DNA from: Clostridium sp. CX1
Lineage (GTDB): Bacteria; Bacillota; Clostridia; Clostridiales; Clostridiaceae
Direction of reading: 5' to 3'
NCBI RefSeq assembly: GCF_025398335.1
Contig: NZ_JAODOO010000002.1
Span: 186,001-250,000, forward strand
Length of the DNA: 64,000 bases
The notes below the pieces were generated by a model. That model was not told the origin of the DNA and ran no database searches. It was given only the letters and a program-made list of their open reading frames with translations. The position numbers were made by a program, and so were the translations under genes. How positions within the stretch are numbered: the stretch's first letter is position 1; every line of letters starts with the position of its first letter. Shown piece by piece: positions 15,289-22,610 of the stretch.

Positions 15289-15870
15289 ATGTCTTTAAAT
15301 CCAATAGACAATAAAATATACACCTATGAAGATTACTTAAACTTTAAAGATACTGAACCTATTGAGATTATAGATGGGAGAATCTTAGCAATGTCACCAG
15401 CTCCAAGCAGGATACATCAGAAAATCATTTTAAAGCTTTCTACATCAATAGAGAATTATATTCAATCTAACAATGGAGAATGTGAAATTTATCCCGCTCC
15501 TTTCGATGTAATCTTGAAAAATGATGATGAAGATGTTACCTATAGTAAAAATATTGTTCAACCAGATATATCAGTTATATGTGATAAAAATAAGTTAACT
15601 GATAAAGGCTGTGTTGGTTCTCCTGATATGATAGTTGAAGTTATATCTCCTTTTAATCCTAGTAATGATTATGTAAGAAAGCTAAACCTATATGAACAAT
15701 TTAAAGTGAAGGAGTATTGGATTGTAAATCCCATGGAGAAAAATGTTTTAGTATATACTTTAACTGACAATGGTTATAATGCTCCTAAAGTATATTCTTT
15801 TAGCGATAAAGTTAAGGTTAACATCTATGATAATTTAGAAATAGACTTTAACTCACTAAATCTTTTATAA
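15289..15870 (+). CDS. Uma2-family (DUF820) endonuclease-like protein
   Basis: The protein has the PD-(D/E)xK-type core of the Uma2/DUF820 family: IIDGRILAMSPAPSRIHQKI, QPDISVIC, PDMIVEVISP and LNLYEQFKVKEYWIVNP. Catalytic residues are probably the Asp of QPD and the Glu of VEV. A GTG two codons upstream is possible, but the ATG is better spaced from AAGGAGGT. It lies between repressor and integrase and is probably cotranscribed with the repressor, so it should be made in the lysogen. The role of this family is unclear; a defensive nuclease is one possibility. Confidence 0.85.
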   Translation: MSLNPIDNKIYTYEDYLNFKDTEPIEIIDGRILAMSPAPSRIHQKIILKLSTSIENYIQSNNGECEIYPAPFDVILKNDDEDVTYSKNIVQPDISVICDKNKLTDKGCVGSPDMIVEVISPFNPSNDYVRKLNLYEQFKVKEYWIVNPMEKNVLVYTLTDNGYNAPKVYSFSDKVKVNIYDNLEIDFNSLNLL

Positions 15871-15945
15871 AGCTTCTTAATAGGATAATAACCTCATGTG
15901 TTCTAACATGGGGTTTAAAATTTAATAAAAGAAAGGAATTGTAAA

Positions 15946-17622
15946 ATGAAAAAAGCAGCATTATATGTCAGAGTTTCGACTCATTTTCAAATAGATAAAG
16001 ATTCTTTACCGCTTCAAAGGCAGGATCTTATAAACTATGCTAAATATATTCTTGGAATTGACGACTATGAAATATTCGAGGATGCTGGATATAGTGGAAA
16101 AAACACAGCTAGGCCTGCATACCAGGATATGATGAGTAGAATAAGGGCTAAAGAGTTTTCTCATCTTCTGGTGTGGAAAATAGATAGAATATCTAGGAAC
16201 CTACTTAATTTTTGCGATATGTATGAAGAGATAAAAAGGTATGGAGTTGTATTTGTAAGTAAGAATGAACAGTTTGACACTTCCTCTGCTATGGGTGAAG
16301 CTATGCTTAAAATAATCCTAGTATTTGCAGAACTTGAAAGGAAGCTTACCGGTGAAAGAGTAACCTCTGTTATGCTTTCCAGAGCGGAAAAAGGACTATG
16401 GAATGGTGCTCCTGTACCTCTAGGTTATAAATGGGATGCTGAAAAGAAATTCCCTGTTCCTGATGAGGAGGAAGCTCAATCTGTTAGACTTATTTATAAT
16501 AAATACTTAGAGGTAGAATCAACTTCCGCTTTAACTCAAATATTAAATGAATTAGGAGTAAAAACTAAAAGAGATGGTACCTGGACCACAAAAACCATAA
16601 GCGACATTATTCGTAACCCTTTTTACAAAGGTACCTATAGGTATAACTACAAAGAAAGTGCCAGAGGTAAAAAGAAGAATGAAAAGGAATGGGTATTAAT
16701 AGACAATAACCATGAAGCTATTATTCCATTGGAGCTGTGGACTGATTGTAATAAAATAATGGATAGAAATGCAGAAAGAAACAATGCAATCTTTAGGAAG
16801 AATTTTAAAATACATATCTTTGCCGGATTAGTTGAATGTGGTGAGTGCAATAATAGCTTTTATGCTAAACAGGATAAACCTAATATTGATGGTTTCAGAC
16901 CTTCTCTTTATACATGCTCTGGCAGATATCAGCACTTAGGCTGTTCCCAAAAAACCATCAGCGATAAAGTTATTGGAACACTTGTCTTTAATTTTATAAT
17001 TAACCTATTAAATATTTATAAAAATAAGAAGAGCATTAGTGTAAATGAGGTTGAATCCAATCTTCTTAAAGGAACCCCTTTTAAAGATGTATACGGCATA
17101 GAAAGTGAATGTATAGACCAAATACACTCTGCTTTAAATATTCCTAGTAAAAGAGTTCTAAACGCAAAATTAGAAGATGAAAATAAAAGTAATGATACTA
17201 ATTTAGAATATGAGAATTTAAATAAAGAAAAAGTAAAATTTGAAAGAGCTTTAAGCAGGCTCGAAGATCTATTTCTCTTTGATGAAGCTGGCATGTCTGA
17301 AAAGGATTATATTTTAAAGAAAAATAAAATAAATGAAAAACTCAAAGAAATACATGACAAACTTACTTCCATGGAAGAATCTAAGGACCTAAAAAATAAC
17401 AAACAAATAAATCTCATAATTAGAAATGAATACTGTATACTCTTAAATTCTATTGCTAAGGATGATAAAATAAATTTCAAAGATATTATTATTAAATTTG
17501 GCAGAGAAAATATAAAGGATTTTATGAATGATATTATTGATAAAATAATTGTTCGTGATAGACAAGTACTATCTATATCTTTTAAAAATGGACTAATAGT
17601 TAAGTTTATATATAAGGCTTAA
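15946..17622 (+). CDS. int: Large serine recombinase, phage integrase
   Basis: The enzyme makes double-strand cuts at attP and attB through Ser11 (ALYVRVSTHFQ). The resolvase domain spans about residues 3-150 and includes LLVWKIDRISRN and AELERKLTGER. The recombinase domain follows (GAPVPLGYKW on). A zinc ribbon has CGEC near 298-301 and two Cys near 322-332. A C-terminal coiled coil lies at about 420-480. The 558-residue length is normal. It is the last gene before the right attachment site, the usual position for this class, and AGAAAGGAA precedes the ATG. Confidence 0.95.
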   Translation: MKKAALYVRVSTHFQIDKDSLPLQRQDLINYAKYILGIDDYEIFEDAGYSGKNTARPAYQDMMSRIRAKEFSHLLVWKIDRISRNLLNFCDMYEEIKRYGVVFVSKNEQFDTSSAMGEAMLKIILVFAELERKLTGERVTSVMLSRAEKGLWNGAPVPLGYKWDAEKKFPVPDEEEAQSVRLIYNKYLEVESTSALTQILNELGVKTKRDGTWTTKTISDIIRNPFYKGTYRYNYKESARGKKKNEKEWVLIDNNHEAIIPLELWTDCNKIMDRNAERNNAIFRKNFKIHIFAGLVECGECNNSFYAKQDKPNIDGFRPSLYTCSGRYQHLGCSQKTISDKVIGTLVFNFIINLLNIYKNKKSISVNEVESNLLKGTPFKDVYGIESECIDQIHSALNIPSKRVLNAKLEDENKSNDTNLEYENLNKEKVKFERALSRLEDLFLFDEAGMSEKDYILKKNKINEKLKEIHDKLTSMEESKDLKNNKQINLIIRNEYCILLNSIAKDDKINFKDIIIKFGRENIKDFMNDIIDKIIVRDRQVLSISFKNGLIVKFIYKA

Positions 17623-17658
17623 CCATTGGTATTACTACACTCTTTACACCTTCTTAAT

Positions 17659-17733
17659 TTACACTAACGGGCAACCCCAGGTTTCTATAAAAAAGTTTTT
17701 ACTTGTTTTTTTCATATCTAGTTCTTTATACAA
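17659..17733 (-). pseudogene. miaB: miaB 5' fragment cut off by prophage insertion
   Basis: A TTG start lies six bases after a GAGGTG ribosome site and opens a 24-residue frame ending MKKTSKNFFIETWGCPLV. The piece FFIETWGC is the N-terminal signature of MiaB, the radical-SAM enzyme that adds the methylthio group to i6A37 of tRNAs; the Cys is the first ligand of the auxiliary 4Fe-4S cluster. In MiaB the next residues should be QMNEEDSEKL or similar. Here they are PLV and a stop. The rest of miaB is expected beyond the left end of the prophage. Loss of ms2 modification in the lysogen is an inference. Confidence 0.75.
17660..17692. other. Predicted right attachment site (attR) in miaB
   Basis: Host-like miaB sequence, read leftward, is recognisable up to the Cys codon at 17,671-17,673 and then changes to unrelated codons and a stop. 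The crossover should lie in or next to the GGTTGC stretch just at that point. The exact core cannot be set without the left junction or the uninterrupted gene. Confidence 0.6.
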
Positions 17734-18318
17734 TTGCTTCACCTCATACTAATACAACTTATTTTTTTAATTTTTCTATCTCTCCCTGTTTACCTTAACA
17801 GTAGAAGATAAAATAGAAAATGAATATTATAACTCTAAATTCAAATTATAATATTGACATCCTACATTATACTATATTTTTTTATGAATATCTATTTTTT
17901 ATTGTTTTTAGGCAATTTATTTAATACTGAAAGTTATGGGTTATTAACTTTCTTAACTTAGAACTTAAGATTCATATGGAATGGTATACAACAAATCATA
18001 AAAATCATTTACTAGAGGCTATAAATTGATGAATGTTTAAAAAATAACAATACTTTTATTTAAAATTCTATAAAAAATATAATTAAACATTGAAATATTG
18101 AATAAAAAATTGTATTATTATAAGTGGAGAGGATATTCTACATCAATTCACTGGAATTTGAAAAGGTTTGCAAAGTTATCTGAATAATGACTTTTTTATA
18201 TCTTTTCAAGCTTCAAATTTCATTAACATAACAGATAAGAAGGAAATTTTGAGTTTTTGTAGAATAGATATACTGTAAGACCTTAAAATATAATTATAAT
18301 TTTCGGAGGGATTTTATT
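17734..18318. promoter_or_regulatory. miaB promoter region and leader of the aminotransferase gene
   Basis: No gene is seen. The rightward promoter is TTGAAA (18,090-18,095), 17 bases, TATTAT (18,113-18,118). This gives a leader of about 190 bases before the aminotransferase ATG. Within it ATTCTACA (18,135-18,142) can pair with TGTAGAAT (18,258-18,265), and GAATTTGAAAAG near 18,155 can pair partly with CTTTTCAA / TTCAAATTT near 18,203-18,218. This forms a closed multi-stem structure. No known riboswitch class was recognised. Confidence 0.5.
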
Positions 18319-19503
18319 ATGGAAGTACGTTTTTCAGAAAGAGCTAATGGCTTAAAAGCATCAGAAATCAGAGAACTTTTAAAGCTTGCTGAAATGCCAG
18401 AAATTATTTCTTTTGCTGGAGGATTACCAGCACCAGAATTATTTCCAGTAAAGGAAATGGAGGAAATTATACAAAAAGTATTAGAAAAAGATGGTAGACT
18501 AGCACTACAATATGGTTCTACTGAAGGTATTAAACCTTTAAGAGAGATAATTGCTAAACAAAGAATGGCTCCAGCTGGAGTAAATGTTACAGCTGATGAA
18601 GTAGCTATAACATCAGGTTCACAACAAGGACTTGAGTTCTCAGCTAGAGTATTTATAAATGAGGGCGATAAAATAATATGCGAAAGCCCAAGCTACTTAG
18701 GAGCAATAAACGCATTTAAAGCATATCAACCACAATTCATAGAAATACCTATGGATGATAACGGTATGAAAGTTGATTTATTAGAAGAAGCATTAAAAGC
18801 AAATCCAGACGTTAAAATGATATATACAATTCCAGATTTCCAAAACCCAACTGGAAGAACTATGTCAGATGATAGAAGAAAACGTATAGCTGAGCTTGCT
18901 GCTGAATATCAGATTCCAGTAATAGAAGATAATCCATATGGCGACTTAATATTTGATGGAGAAAGACACCCATCAATTAAGAGTTTTGATAAAGAAGGTT
19001 GGGTAATATACCTTGGAACTTTCTCAAAAACATTCTGCCCTGGATTAAGAATTGGCTGGGTATGTGCTGCACCACAAATACTAGAAAAGTATATAATTGT
19101 TAAGCAAGGTGCTGATCTTCAATCTAGCTCACTTGACCAAAGAGCAACAGCATTATTTATGGAAACTTATGATCTTGAAAAACACATAGAAAGCATTAGA
19201 GGAGTTTACGGAAAACGTAGAGACCTTATGATAGAGAGTATTAAACAATACTTCCCAGCAGATGTAAAATACACTTTCCCAACAGGTGGATTATTTACTT
19301 GGATAGAATTAAAAGAAGGTCTTGATGCTGCTGTAATATTACAAGAAGCATTAAAAGACAATGTTGCTTATGTTCCAGGTGGTTCATTCTTCCCTAACGG
19401 AGGACATCCAAACTTCTTTAGAATGAATTACTCATGCATGACTGAAGAAAAAATAGTTGAAGGTATAAAGAGATTAGGAAAAGTTCTTGCTAAATTTTAC
19501 TAA
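18319..19503 (+). CDS. PLP-dependent aminotransferase, class I (LysN/2-aminoadipate-like)
   Basis: This fold-type I aminotransferase has ISFAGGLPAPELFP at the N-terminus, substrate and PLP contacts in TSGSQQGLE, Asn-Pro in DFQNPTGR, and a Schiff-base Lys in GTFSKTFCPGLRIGWV (about residue 239). The 394-residue length and the AGGLP-type start match the branch that holds 2-aminoadipate, aromatic and branched-chain transaminases and the MocR C-terminal domain. The exact substrate is not readable. The codons appear more uniform than in its neighbours, hinting at strong expression, perhaps in amino-acid fermentation. CGGAGGG precedes the ATG. Confidence 0.88.
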   Translation: MEVRFSERANGLKASEIRELLKLAEMPEIISFAGGLPAPELFPVKEMEEIIQKVLEKDGRLALQYGSTEGIKPLREIIAKQRMAPAGVNVTADEVAITSGSQQGLEFSARVFINEGDKIICESPSYLGAINAFKAYQPQFIEIPMDDNGMKVDLLEEALKANPDVKMIYTIPDFQNPTGRTMSDDRRKRIAELAAEYQIPVIEDNPYGDLIFDGERHPSIKSFDKEGWVIYLGTFSKTFCPGLRIGWVCAAPQILEKYIIVKQGADLQSSSLDQRATALFMETYDLEKHIESIRGVYGKRRDLMIESIKQYFPADVKYTFPTGGLFTWIELKEGLDAAVILQEALKDNVAYVPGGSFFPNGGHPNFFRMNYSCMTEEKIVEGIKRLGKVLAKFY

Positions 19504-19526
19504 TACAGGAAATAAATAAAACTACT

Positions 19527-19570
19527 AAACTCCTCCTTTTAGGTTAAACTATACCTAAAAGGAGGAGTTT
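19527..19570 (+). promoter_or_regulatory. Perfect 18-bp hairpin containing the ribosome site of the next gene
   Basis: Arms AAACTCCTCCTTTTAGGT and its exact complement are separated by 8 bases. The right arm includes AAAAGGAGGAG, the only ribosome site of the 52-codon gene that begins three bases later. The left arm is therefore an anti-Shine-Dalgarno sequence. No T run follows, so it is a poor rightward terminator. It may block translation of read-through mRNA. Confidence 0.7.
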
Positions 19571-19572
19571 GT

Positions 19573-19731
19573 ATGTACGATGTTAAAAATTCAGAACAAT
19601 TAGTTGAAAAAGAAAAGGATTCCATGAGATGTGATTGTATTGGAGACAGAGCTTATTTTAAGCAAATTCAATATGAATCAATGTTCGAGTTTAAAGCACT
19701 TCATATTCCCATTGAAAATATTATAAAATAA
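19573..19731 (+). CDS. Small protein with CxC motif, unknown (52 aa)
   Basis: The product reads MYDVKNSEQLVEKEKDSMRC and onward, with RCDCIGDRAYFKQ in the middle. It is charged and soluble. The gene has a very strong GGAGGAG ribosome site, but this is buried in a hairpin. It lies 69 bases after the aminotransferase gene and is probably on the same mRNA. The two close Cys could bind metal or form a disulfide. No family recognised. Confidence 0.6.
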   Translation: MYDVKNSEQLVEKEKDSMRCDCIGDRAYFKQIQYESMFEFKALHIPIENIIK

Positions 19732-19875
19732 AAATTATCACAAGAATTAAGTAATATATAAAAACAGAACTCATTTTTATGTATTTTAAATAAATCTAAC
19801 TTATATGTTTAATTAAGGTTTGGGGGTTTTTGAGGGTTCTAAACATAATTTTAATGATGTAGTTCTCAAACTTTA

Positions 19876-19918
19876 AAAAAGATAAGCCTTCGGCATCAAA
19901 CCAAGGGCTTATCTTTTT
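19876..19918. terminator. Bidirectional terminator
   Basis: AAAAGATAAGCC and GGCTTATCTTTT arms with A and T runs on the two sides. It ends rightward transcription after the 52-aa gene and leftward transcription of the GNAT gene, whose stop codon lies inside the stem. Confidence 0.85.
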
Positions 19919-20787
19919 AGTTCCCAATTGTATATTTCTCCTATAACCTGGAAACCCACTCTTTTATATAAATTTAAAGCTATATTATTAGTATTCTTAA
20001 CCTTTATTTTTACAAAGTCAAATCCAGCATCCTTTATTACTTTTAATAAATAACTTAAAAAAACTTTACTATATCCCTTACCTCTATGTTCCTTTAATAT
20101 TCCAAAGTTAACTATTACAGGTGTATTTTCTTCTATTATTATTTGTCCATAACCAACATATTGACCATCCTTCTTTAAAAATACAGCACCCTTATCAAGA
20201 TAATAGCTCTGTGCCTCGTCAAAATAAATATCATCTATAGTCAGTGGTAACCTATTATTATTTTTAAAAATTTCATTTTGGATACGACACCTTTTTCCTT
20301 CATCTGCTCCCACTTGTAAAGTTTCAAATTGCAGGCTGTGCTCTGGCATCACTAATTTGTTTTCTTCAACATTTAAGCCTAATATAAGTGTTCCTTCTCC
20401 TTGAGTAAAACCGATGTTTTCTAAGATTTGAGAGTTAAAGTTATTACTTTCACAATAATAATTTACTAAAGTATTCTTTCTTAAGTTATTGATTAAAGCT
20501 TTATAAGGACTATAATCTAGTATATCAGCATTATTGGATGATAAGACATTAAGTGCTTTTATAGAACAATTTTTCTTATCATTCATTTCCGCCCAAATAT
20601 ATCCAATGTATCTAGAATCTTTTATTAGTAGTTTCACTCTTCTTCTTAATAACATACGTTGAGCAAAGTTACTATTGTTATAAACTTTAATAAAGTCTTC
20701 ATTTAAATTGTTAAAATTATGTCTAAGCTTATTTAAGTCTAAAAGTTTATTAAAATTAGTTTTATTTAATCCTACACATTCAAACAT
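19909..20787 (-). CDS. GNAT-family acetyltransferase, tandem-domain type
   Basis: The C-terminal domain (about 170-290) has the acetyl-CoA loop EHRGKGYSKVFLSYLL and the family ending NIALNLYKRVGFQVIGE. The N-terminal half (about 1-150) has the size and strand pattern of a second, degenerate GNAT domain ending ILENIGFTQGEGTLILG. The substrate is unknown. The ATG was chosen over a TTG seven codons upstream because TGGGGA stands before it. It follows a CotS-type gene on the same strand, so a sporulation link is possible. Confidence 0.8.
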   Translation of the reverse strand: MFECVGLNKTNFNKLLDLNKLRHNFNNLNEDFIKVYNNSNFAQRMLLRRRVKLLIKDSRYIGYIWAEMNDKKNCSIKALNVLSSNNADILDYSPYKALINNLRKNTLVNYYCESNNFNSQILENIGFTQGEGTLILGLNVEENKLVMPEHSLQFETLQVGADEGKRCRIQNEIFKNNNRLPLTIDDIYFDEAQSYYLDKGAVFLKKDGQYVGYGQIIIEENTPVIVNFGILKEHRGKGYSKVFLSYLLKVIKDAGFDFVKIKVKNTNNIALNLYKRVGFQVIGEIYNWELKR

Positions 20788-20868
20788 ACTTTTTCCCCAT
20801 CGCTGCAAATTATTATTAGATTTATATTAAATATAAGTATAATTATTTAGCTCATAGAAGTCAATTTT

Positions 20869-21921
20869 TTACTGATATTCTTTAAGAAAAGATAAGTAAT
20901 CCTCCAGAAATTTTATTTGTAATTCATTGTATTTAATGAGCTTAGTTAACTTACGCATATATTTAGCTTCATCCCATCCTTTATGTTTTATATATCTTCT
21001 TTTACCAAGCTTCCAAAACTTGTGAGGAAAAATAATTAAAGCTAGCATTACTTCTAATTCACTCTTGCTTAATTTATTTACAGAGGCATAGGCATCTATT
21101 AATCTTCTAGCTTTTTCAAAATCCCACTGATAGCTTTTCTTGAACATTAGACGCCGTATGAGCTTACCTAAGTCATTTACATGGAGATCAATCATTATAC
21201 TATCTAAATCTATTATATAGTAGCTGCTGTCCCTTTTAATGATGTTTTGATAATAAAAGCTATCGTGACAGATAGATTTATTTTTGCTGGCTTCTTTTGA
21301 CAATCTGTAATAATCAGAAGTATTTAAAAAGTTTAAAGATATCATTCCTCTGTAATAGAAGCTATCTATATGACTACTGTAAATTGAGTCAAATTCACTT
21401 TTTATTCTTTTTCTATCTATTACTCGTTGGAATTTTTCAAGATCCTGAACACTTGCATTAAATTTTTTAGGCCAATTTATTAGGTTGTTTTTTACTCTAA
21501 GTTTGCTTGTATCTATGCTATTAGCAGCTACATGAAATTCTGCTAGTAGCTTTACGCAGTTTAAAGCTTCATCAATATTATTTAAATCACACTCTACCCC
21601 GTCTATCCATTCGGTAACATAAAATAGCATTTTTTTATAGCGTACATATACTCTGCCATCCTTTGTTTTATAATACTTTGCTATATTGTAAAAATTTCTT
21701 TCAATAAGTTCCTGAACTAAGATGCTGCCATTATTAGGTTTATGTCTTCCATGCTTAATTCTTTTTAAGCAAATGATTCCAGATGTGGTTTCGATCTTAT
21801 ATACACTTCTAACTTTACTACAGCTAATGGTCTGGAAGTCATACTGTTCTAATACTTTGTCTATAGTCTTTCTTTCCTTTTCAGACAACTCTCCTAGATA
21901 TCTATTACTTATAGCCTCCAT
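20869..21921 (-). CDS. cotS: CotS-family spore coat protein (kinase-like fold)
   Basis: CotS proteins share the aminoglycoside-phosphotransferase fold. Visible are the nucleotide-binding strands YKIETTSGIICLKRIKHG, the catalytic-loop equivalent ICHDSFYYQNII (about 240) and the metal-binding YYIIDLDSI. The 350-residue length is normal. Coat proteins of this group assemble on the forespore surface and some phosphorylate coat components. Several paralogues are usual in clostridia, so orthology to Bacillus CotS is not claimed. Confidence 0.82.
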   Translation of the reverse strand: MEAISNRYLGELSEKERKTIDKVLEQYDFQTISCSKVRSVYKIETTSGIICLKRIKHGRHKPNNGSILVQELIERNFYNIAKYYKTKDGRVYVRYKKMLFYVTEWIDGVECDLNNIDEALNCVKLLAEFHVAANSIDTSKLRVKNNLINWPKKFNASVQDLEKFQRVIDRKRIKSEFDSIYSSHIDSFYYRGMISLNFLNTSDYYRLSKEASKNKSICHDSFYYQNIIKRDSSYYIIDLDSIMIDLHVNDLGKLIRRLMFKKSYQWDFEKARRLIDAYASVNKLSKSELEVMLALIIFPHKFWKLGKRRYIKHKGWDEAKYMRKLTKLIKYNELQIKFLEDYLSFLKEYQ

Positions 21922-21983
21922 ATTACTACCTCCATTAGTTCTCTAGTAAAGTATATTATTGTAGGTAGAAATTATTACAAATA

Positions 21984-22008
21984 TAAAAGACCATCGTAAA
22001 CGATGATC
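21984..22008 (-). terminator. Terminator of speD
   Basis: On the minus strand GATCATCG-TTTA-CGATGGTC (one G-T pair) is followed by TTTTATATTT, directly after the speD stop codon. Confidence 0.8.
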
Positions 22009-22010
22009 TC

Positions 22011-22391
22011 CTATATATTTGACGCTTTGACTGATACAGGTTGTTCGAAGATACCTCTTTTAACTTCGGTAGCAGTCATATTCTTAGCATTAAATTTCTC
22101 CGTCATATAATTGCATGCATCCCATGGGTTTATCTTGTCGCCACAAGTAAATACGTCTACAGCAGCGTATCCAAGTTCTGGCCAAGTATGAATCGTTAAG
22201 TGTGATTCTGATATAATAACAACTCCACTTACTCCTTGAGGGCTAAACTTATGAAAAGCTACTTCCCTCACCTCTGCACCAGCTTTTAATGCAGAATCAA
22301 CCATTATTTTTTCTATATACTCTTTGTTGTTTAATATTTCAGAACTACATCCGTAAATTTCTGCTAAAATGTGACGTCCTAATTCATTCAT
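22011..22391 (-). CDS. speD: S-adenosylmethionine decarboxylase proenzyme
   Basis: The enzyme decarboxylates SAM to give the aminopropyl donor for spermidine. It cleaves itself before a Ser that becomes the pyruvoyl group; the site is in [20 protein letters not shown] (Ser about 63). The catalytic Cys is in DVFTCGD. At 126 residues it is the short prokaryotic class 1b form. GGGGGT lies before the ATG at slightly long spacing. No spermidine synthase gene is adjacent. Confidence 0.95.
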   Translation of the reverse strand: MNELGRHILAEIYGCSSEILNNKEYIEKIMVDSALKAGAEVREVAFHKFSPQGVSGVVIISESHLTIHTWPELGYAAVDVFTCGDKINPWDACNYMTEKFNAKNMTATEVKRGIFEQPVSVKASNI

Positions 22392-22551
22392 TGTCCGTAT
22401 TTACCCCCTTGCTTAAAATCATAACAATTAAATTTTATCAAAAATAATCAAAAAGTCAAGATATATCGCTATTTTTTTAAAAATACACATAAAAACTCTG
22501 AATATTTAAGTATATCTCTATATTTCTGCATATCTTGTTAAACATTCATAG

Positions 22552-22588
22552 AAAAATGCGTGCTTTATACTTGATATTACACGCATTT
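22552..22588 (-). terminator. Terminator of the cmk-ispH/rpsA operon
   Basis: AAATGCGTG / CACGCATTT arms, followed on the minus strand by TTTC, lie just after the end of the IspH-S1 gene. Confidence 0.75.
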
Positions 22589-22610
22589 ATCTTAAGTATA
22601 TTACATATTT

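Larger units (their letters stand above)
1..17690. mobile_element. Prophage (right part), serine-integrase type, inserted in miaB
   Basis: Packaging, replication, switch and integrase genes follow the usual order of a temperate tailed phage of Firmicutes. Terminase genes sit at the left edge, so the structural genes lie outside the window. The right boundary is placed just beyond the serine integrase, where a MiaB-like reading frame loses its family sequence after the codons for Thr-Trp-Gly-Cys. Most genes are leftward. The repressor, Uma2 and integrase genes are rightward, and so are one membrane-protein gene and one small gene. I see no broken core gene in this part, but inducibility cannot be judged because the left half is missing. 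Confidence 0.93.
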
